From positions 1,736,001 through 1,800,000 of the forward strand of contig NBBA01000004.1 of assembly GCA_002794785.1 (NCBI GenBank): DNA of 64,000 nt, read 5' to 3'. Origin of the DNA: Coniferiporia sulphurascens. Taxonomy: Eukaryota; Basidiomycota; Agaricomycetes; Hymenochaetales; Hymenochaetaceae. The notes under the pieces are model-generated. The model had not been told where the DNA came from and ran no database searches. It saw only the letters and a list, made by a program, of their open reading frames with translations. Shown piece by piece: positions 56,986-64,000 of this stretch (positions are counted from its first letter, which is position 1; each line of letters begins with the position of its first letter). Position numbers and translations under genes: made by a program.

Positions 56986-59291
56986 TTATGCATCCCCATT
57001 TTCGTCGTACACATAATCCCCATACACAGGCCTCCAAGCCCTCTCTCTCACCCGTTCCCTCACTTCTTCTAGATCCCAGCCCGACTCTTCTTCTCCGGCG
57101 AGCCCCTCCGAGATCGCCGCTTCTGCAACCGCAACTGCGACCTCGAAGTTTACCGCTTTCGCATCCGCAAAGTCAGGCAGGAGCGACTCATCCGGATCAC
57201 GTAGAGCAGGCGCGAGCGAGGCGAGGCGTTGTGCCCCAGCAATGATCATTCCGTCCGACAGTGCACTTGCGCTCGAGACAATCGCGCCAAGCGCAAGCCC
57301 GGGATAAATCAGTGCGTCTGTGCAAGAGGTATTGTGAACTCAGGAATAGTGGGAGGCTGGGGTGCTTACTATTGCATTTAGCAATGCTGGAAGCAGACAG
57401 TGTATATAGTCAGTATGGAAGCAGAAGGCCAGTAAAAAGCGGAGGACACTGACACATATTCCTTTCCGTTCGGCATCTTCGCGTTGGGGAACGGACTACC
57501 TGTCGCAATAAGCGCTCGGCCGTTCGTCCAATCATTTGCCTTGTGTGGGTGCACCTCGTGCAGGCGACTTGGGTTGCTCAATGGGAAAATAATGGGGCGG
57601 TCTACGTGCTCTGCCATCGTGCGCACTATCTCCTCCGTGAATGCGCCGGCGACCGTTGACGTTCCGATCAACACCGTCGGCCGTACTGCGCGCACGACGT
57701 CTAGCAGCCCTACTGAATTATACTCGTTCGTTTGGAACTGCGATATGTCCACAGAGTCAAGCCCGGCCCAGTTCTCATCGCCCCGCACGAAGTCTTCCGT
57801 CCCTTCACGGATACGCTCCTTGCCCAGACTCTGCTTTACAAGCCCAAATCTGTCAATGAGCCAGAGACGCGCATTTGCCTCTTCCCTTTCGGCACCCTCT
57901 GCAGTGATCATCGCATCTCGCAACTGACGTGCAATACCCAGACCAGCTGTGCCTGCGCCATAAATGATGATACGTTGATCAACGAGTCTTGACTTGGTCA
58001 CACCAACAGCAGACATGAGTGCGGCCAGGGTTACCGCCCCTGTACCTTGTCTATAAAAATGCGTGAGCATTAAAGACCAAAAATCGCACCCCCTGCAAGT
58101 GCTTTCAAATACTCACACGTCATCGTTGAATACAGCATGTTTGTCACGGTAGATGCTCAGAAGACGTTGAGCATTACTCACGCCGAAGTCCTCGAAGTGA
58201 AGCAAACTCTGCGGGAAGTGTTTGTGGACCAGATTGACGAATCTGCGTAGTGGTTCGTGTATGCGCTTCGTGGAATGTAACTAGCAGACGAACTTTTCGA
58301 CGAATTTGTCATATTCCTGCCCACGTATGCGCTTGTTTCTCCATCCCTACAAACAGTATAAACGTCCGCTTGTGAGAAAACAGAGAGGTTACGCACAACG
58401 TAAAGAGGATCGCTCAGGAGATCCTCATTATTGGTGCCTACATCGAGCGTCACCGGAAGAGCATTTGCAGGATCGATTGCTCCGATTAATCTGGATTGGA
58501 GTTAATTTTAGGTGTACATCTGCAACACGACTCGACGCACGTGTACACAACCGCTTTGGCCGTAGAAATCTGTGGGTGGTTTCAACATATAGGTTACAAG
58601 CATGCCAAAGATTTTAAGGCAATAGTACTCCCCCCGATTCCCTATAAATTAGCGAGTATTCATGAGACAATGTACGCATACATTCACAAATTTACTTACT
58701 CCCACACCCTGGTCTCCAATTCCTAGGATGGCTTCGGCGTCTGAGCATACGATCAGATCCAACTTTCGTCCGCGCGTCTGCTCGATGAAGTCCTCTTCCA
58801 TAGTGTCTTGGTTCGGGAAGGTGAGATACATCCCTTCGCTCCTTCGAAACAGATGCGAGTACTGGGCGATCGCATCTGCCTGAACGTGCGTAACATGATA
58901 TTTACGATTGGTGGTTGGGTTAGCACTAAAAAATGCAGGATATCGGGGCGTAGCGTGAGTAACCTACCTCAGTAGGTGTGTAGATGATGGGCATGAGTTC
59001 TGTTAAGTGCCTCTCGAGCAAGCCATAGTACAGCACAATATTCTGCTCCTTGAGGCTTTGCAAGAATGCATTCTTCTGGAGGTCACTGTCCTGAGCCTTG
59101 ACCTGGTCATAAGCGCGCGCGCATTGCTGCTCGAGTGTGTTGATTGCATAGGGAAGACGGCCTGTGAGCCCGAAATGCTCGCGTTCAGCAGCGGTAAATG
59201 CGGTGCCCTTGTTCCATCGCGGGGATGAGAGGAGCGCGTCGCCGCGTAAGCGGAGATTGTAAACTTGTGGCTGCTTGTGTGACGTGGCCAT
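56986..59291 (-). CDS. Malic enzyme, copy 2
   Basis: Second malic enzyme, same exon layout and nearly the same protein as copy 1. The same catalytic blocks are present: [20 protein letters not shown] then [93 protein letters not shown] and [14 protein letters not shown]. Differences include a Glu-to-Lys change before CNNALIYPG and EEESGWD instead of EVESSWD near the end. It starts at [15 protein letters not shown]; an in-frame TAA lies 8 codons upstream, so the N-terminal extension possible in copy 1 is absent. No frame break was found. The last residues DENGDA match copy 1. Likely cytosolic. Confidence 0.93.
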
Positions 59292-59356
59292 AACAAAGGA
59301 GTACTTTGATTATTAGCAGGGAGTGAGCTCTAGAATTTCGACTCTTGGGTGGCCCT

Positions 59357-59408
59357 AGTGCAACAAGATAGCAAGCAGCCTCAGTGCAACAAGATAACAA
59401 GCAGCCCT
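59357..59408 (+). repeat. 26-bp direct repeat in the leader region of malic enzyme copy 2
   Basis: Two adjacent 26-base units beginning AGTGCAACAAGATAGCAAGC, differing at two positions. Copy 1 has a single related unit (GGGTGCAATGAGATAGCATG) at the matching place. The repeat lies between the TATA-like box and the ATG of copy 2. Confidence 0.85.
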
Positions 59409-59409
59409 A

Positions 59410-59416
59410 CTTATAG
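59410..59416 (-). promoter_or_regulatory. TATA-like box of malic enzyme copy 2
   Basis: CTATAAG on the minus strand, about 120 bases before the ATG. The distance is about 40 bases longer than in copy 1, partly because of the extra 26-base unit. Confidence 0.45.
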
Positions 59417-60609
59417 AGTCTCTGTGGTAATTATATCCTCTCTATGCAGGATTATCGCAGGGCCCATGACGACACCGGCGGTGATGCACCGGAGAAGGGA
59501 ACGATTGCCATATGAGAAACACAATTTTATGAACATCAATGCAGTTTTGAACCTGCTCCCGGAGCGCACCGGTACAGAGGGGGGTATAAATTCTCTGATA
59601 ACACGAGCGAATGAACGCGGGACTATCAGGAACTCCCGGGAAGAATGAATACATCTCAAAAGCAATAAGGAACTCTGTTCGGAGAGACCCAAACATTGAG
59701 CGCTCGTCCATATCGATTTTTAATTTCCGAAGCCAGAAGGGCGACAGGGTTGGACCTAGACGCCTGCAGGTTACAACGAGGTGATGCGTAATTTGTGGGG
59801 GCAATTGCTTCTGATGTTTGGATAGATCAGGAAAGAAGAGCTATTAGGCACAAAGCCGTGTAAGATGGAGTGTTGCACCGGAGCACGGTAAATCCGGCAA
59901 TCTCTTTCGTACGTTGCACCTAAGTAAAGACGCAGTTCTAGACGACAACACCTTGTTCGCAGTGCACACGACATAAGCTGACTTGATTCGGATCCACTGT
60001 AAGCTGGCAATCCAGGCCCGCAAAACGCAGTGATAAACAAATGACATACAGAGTGGGAATCGTCACTTTTCTGCATCCAGGTCACTAAGCTGTGTGAATA
60101 ATCGACCGTCCCAAGCAGAAAACAGCCAACCAAGCTAGAAAGGCACCGATGGTCGTTGCTCTTGTGAAAACAAGGTATAACCGACCCCCACAAGCGAACA
60201 TACTAATTTGCGCGTGGTAAGTAATCAATGATAACTTCCCGATTTGAAGCTTTGAACGAGTTTTGAATGGCGTTGGTGATCATGAAAAAGCGGGGGAGCC
60301 TGGCGGTTGGTAGATAACCTCCGACGATAAGTAGGCATAATCAGTGACAATCCAAGCCAGACAATTTTGGGTTTGGGGAGAACTAGAATCCATGGCTACC
60401 AGTGTTTTCCGAGCGTTCCTTTGATAAGCTGGTAAAAGTAAGGGTGGCAGATTGAAGTTCATCGAAAGCACGCTGAAGTCGCGGTGCGGCCACGTGCGTC
60501 GGGCACCCCAAAAAGGAGCGCGTTCCGAAGTCCGACAGAGTTATGCGTAAGGCGTCACGCACATATCCTCCCCGACTCTCTCGAGCCTTTCGTCACGCGT
60601 TCAGCAACC
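59417..60609. other. Divergent spacer between malic enzyme copy 2 and V-ATPase B
   Basis: About 1.2 kb of head-to-head upstream sequence with no gene recognised. It holds the promoters of both flanking genes and the block shared with the end of duplication unit 1. Confidence 0.5.
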
Positions 60610-62652
<2,043 letters not shown>

Positions 62653-63821
62653 GGACTCGTCCTGGTTTAGGTTACTGGAAGAGAGGAGTCGATCGATCGG
62701 GAGGTGGGCGTATCATGTATGGCCAGGAGGAGGTTTTGTCTCGGTCGTTTATGACTTCCCTTCATTTCGGCGTATTGGTCGCTCACGCCATGATCTCATC
62801 CCGCCATCGGTCGCCGCGAGTAAAGCAAAGGTAGTACTGTAGCGGCAACGAATACTATTTAATTATCATGCGCTCCTCTTGGACGCACACAACATACCCA
62901 TCTGTTGCCCCTGTCGGTTCGAGTATTGGACATGTCCTTATTCTGGCCGGCGGCAACACGTGAAGACGTCAGGGGGTCGATCGGATAGATCTTTAGTGGT
63001 GTACTCCGACATATTGCATGCTGTGTGTATAACGGATAGACTAAGACAGCAGAGGAATGGGCTGGTCATTGAGTATGTCTTCCTTCCGGTGCAGGGTCGT
63101 CAGTTGATATTCAACATATAACACAGGACACAGCCCGACTGGCCTATTAGCTTGCTTAGTAGTAGCTGGACGGGTCAGGTCCGGCGGGTGATACTGACCT
63201 CCCGCAGAAGCGACATCCCAACGGTTTCAAGTTTAAAAAAAAGTTTAGTAACGCCCACACACCGCGTGCCAGCTGAAACTCGGCGGGACTCTGCCAGCGT
63301 CGCGATCAATTTTCTTATTTAATTCCGAAAGAAAAAAAGCAGAAACCAGGATGGCCGTCGCCCAGCGACATTTACAAAATGACGTTTAAATTAAAAATTA
63401 CACGGTCATTTTTAAGGCCTACCGACGCGAAGCACGTCCGCATTTGAGCTTTCGCTAAGCCTCGATCAAAAGGGCTGCATTGTATGGCGGGTTGTTGATC
63501 GCCATTTCGCTTACAGCACTTGCGGGCGGGACGAGTCGCCGGACGGCGACTTCACGCACACCATGCGTATCAATAGGAAACAAAGTCCATTCCTAAGGTA
63601 AGCATAATAAGAATACGATAACGTAAGTCGGGACAATGCGATATCGATACTGCACAGGGGTAGCGTCCGTGGCTAGTCATGATGAAAGGGAGGCAATAAG
63701 GCGAGTACAATAGCGTAAGAACGAAAGAAAAAACGTTTGCGCGTAGCGAGAACAATAACTGCACAAGTAGAGTTCAAGGATGAGTCAGAGAGATCGTGAT
63801 CGTCGCGGGGGAGTCCTTTTC
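62653..63821. other. Intergenic after V-ATPase B
   Basis: No gene recognised. AT-rich around 63220-63420 with several A/T runs. This is the 3' flank of the V-ATPase gene and of the gene at the window edge. Confidence 0.5.
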
Positions 63822-64000
63822 TCATGAGGACACAGCAAAATGTGCGTCGGCGCCGCTCGCAGTGAAGATGGGCTGCACGGCTGCGTGTAAGCGATTGAGC
63901 GAGACGCCCGCCGGGACAAGAATAGTAGGCCGGACCGCGAACGCCGCGATGTGTCGCGCGAACGCTGTCCATCTCTCGCTGACAGCGGGCGCCAGAAGAT
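63822..64000 (-). CDS. C-terminal end of an unassigned gene, cut by the window edge
   Basis: The minus strand is open from the window edge to a TGA at 63822-63824 and reads LAPAVSERWTAFARHIAAF, then RPTILVPAGVSLNRLHAAVQ and PIFTASGADAHFAVSS. The alternating polar and hydrophobic pattern and GC-rich third positions look like real coding sequence, while the surrounding sequence does not. About 59 codons are visible. The family cannot be told from this piece. Confidence 0.45.
   Translation of the reverse strand, partial: LLAPAVSERWTAFARHIAAFAVRPTILVPAGVSLNRLHAAVQPIFTASGADAHFAVSS

Larger units (their letters stand above)
56866..60505. repeat. Tandem duplication, unit 2
   Basis: Right copy of the direct duplication, offset by about 3.3 kb at the left edge. 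It contains malic enzyme copy 2 and the spacer running up to the V-ATPase promoter. Because the shared right-edge block lies next to an intact V-ATPase gene only here, this unit probably keeps the ancestral neighbourhood. Confidence 0.8.

Overview
The window looks like nuclear DNA of a filamentous basidiomycete, probably an Agaricomycete. The evidence is eukaryotic genes split by many short introns of about 45-70 nt with GT-AG ends, close packing on both strands, an intron-containing tRNA gene, fungal-specific proteins (ERG28, a Sac7-type RhoGAP, an ARP10-like actin-related protein), and a fatty acid synthase whose beta and alpha halves are fused into one chain. No virus, plasmid, CRISPR array or intact transposon was recognised.

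Layout, left to right. 1-8.7 kb: RhoGAP (-), tRNA-Gly(CCC) with intron (-), an acyl-protein-thioesterase-like hydrolase that has lost its serine (-), PWP1 (+), eIF3j/HCR1 (-). 8.7-17.7 kb: a gene-poor stretch, a secreted GH18 chitinase (+), COQ9 (+), an unassigned membrane protein (+), an unassigned protein with a C-terminal membrane segment (-). 17.7-25.2 kb: mostly gene-poor, holding one short-chain dehydrogenase (-). 25.2-35.8 kb: F-box/leucine-rich protein (+), ERG28 (-), CTF8 (-), ARP10-like (+), PX-PB1 protein (-). 35.8-39.2 kb: tRNA-Pro(CGG) (+) and a POF1-type nucleotidyltransferase (+). 39.4-52.0 kb: single-chain FAS (-). 53.7-59.3 kb: two tandem malic enzyme genes (-). 60.6-62.7 kb: V-ATPase subunit B (+). 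63.8-64.0 kb: the 3' end of a gene leaving the window (-).

The most notable arrangement is lipogenic. The roughly 12.6-kb fused FAS gene sits next to two co-oriented malic enzyme genes made by a tandem duplication that also copied part of the flank next to the V-ATPase gene. Malic enzyme can supply the NADPH that FAS consumes. The two copies differ at the N-terminus: only the FAS-proximal copy has an upstream in-frame ATG and a basic leader.

A second theme is broken reading frames in otherwise well-conserved genes: CTF8 (two), eIF3j, PWP1, chitinase, and a stop codon near the end of the dehydrogenase. Their number and single-base nature make consensus indel errors a serious alternative to real gene decay. 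Exon boundaries were worked out by hand from splice motifs and remembered family patterns; no alignment was run.
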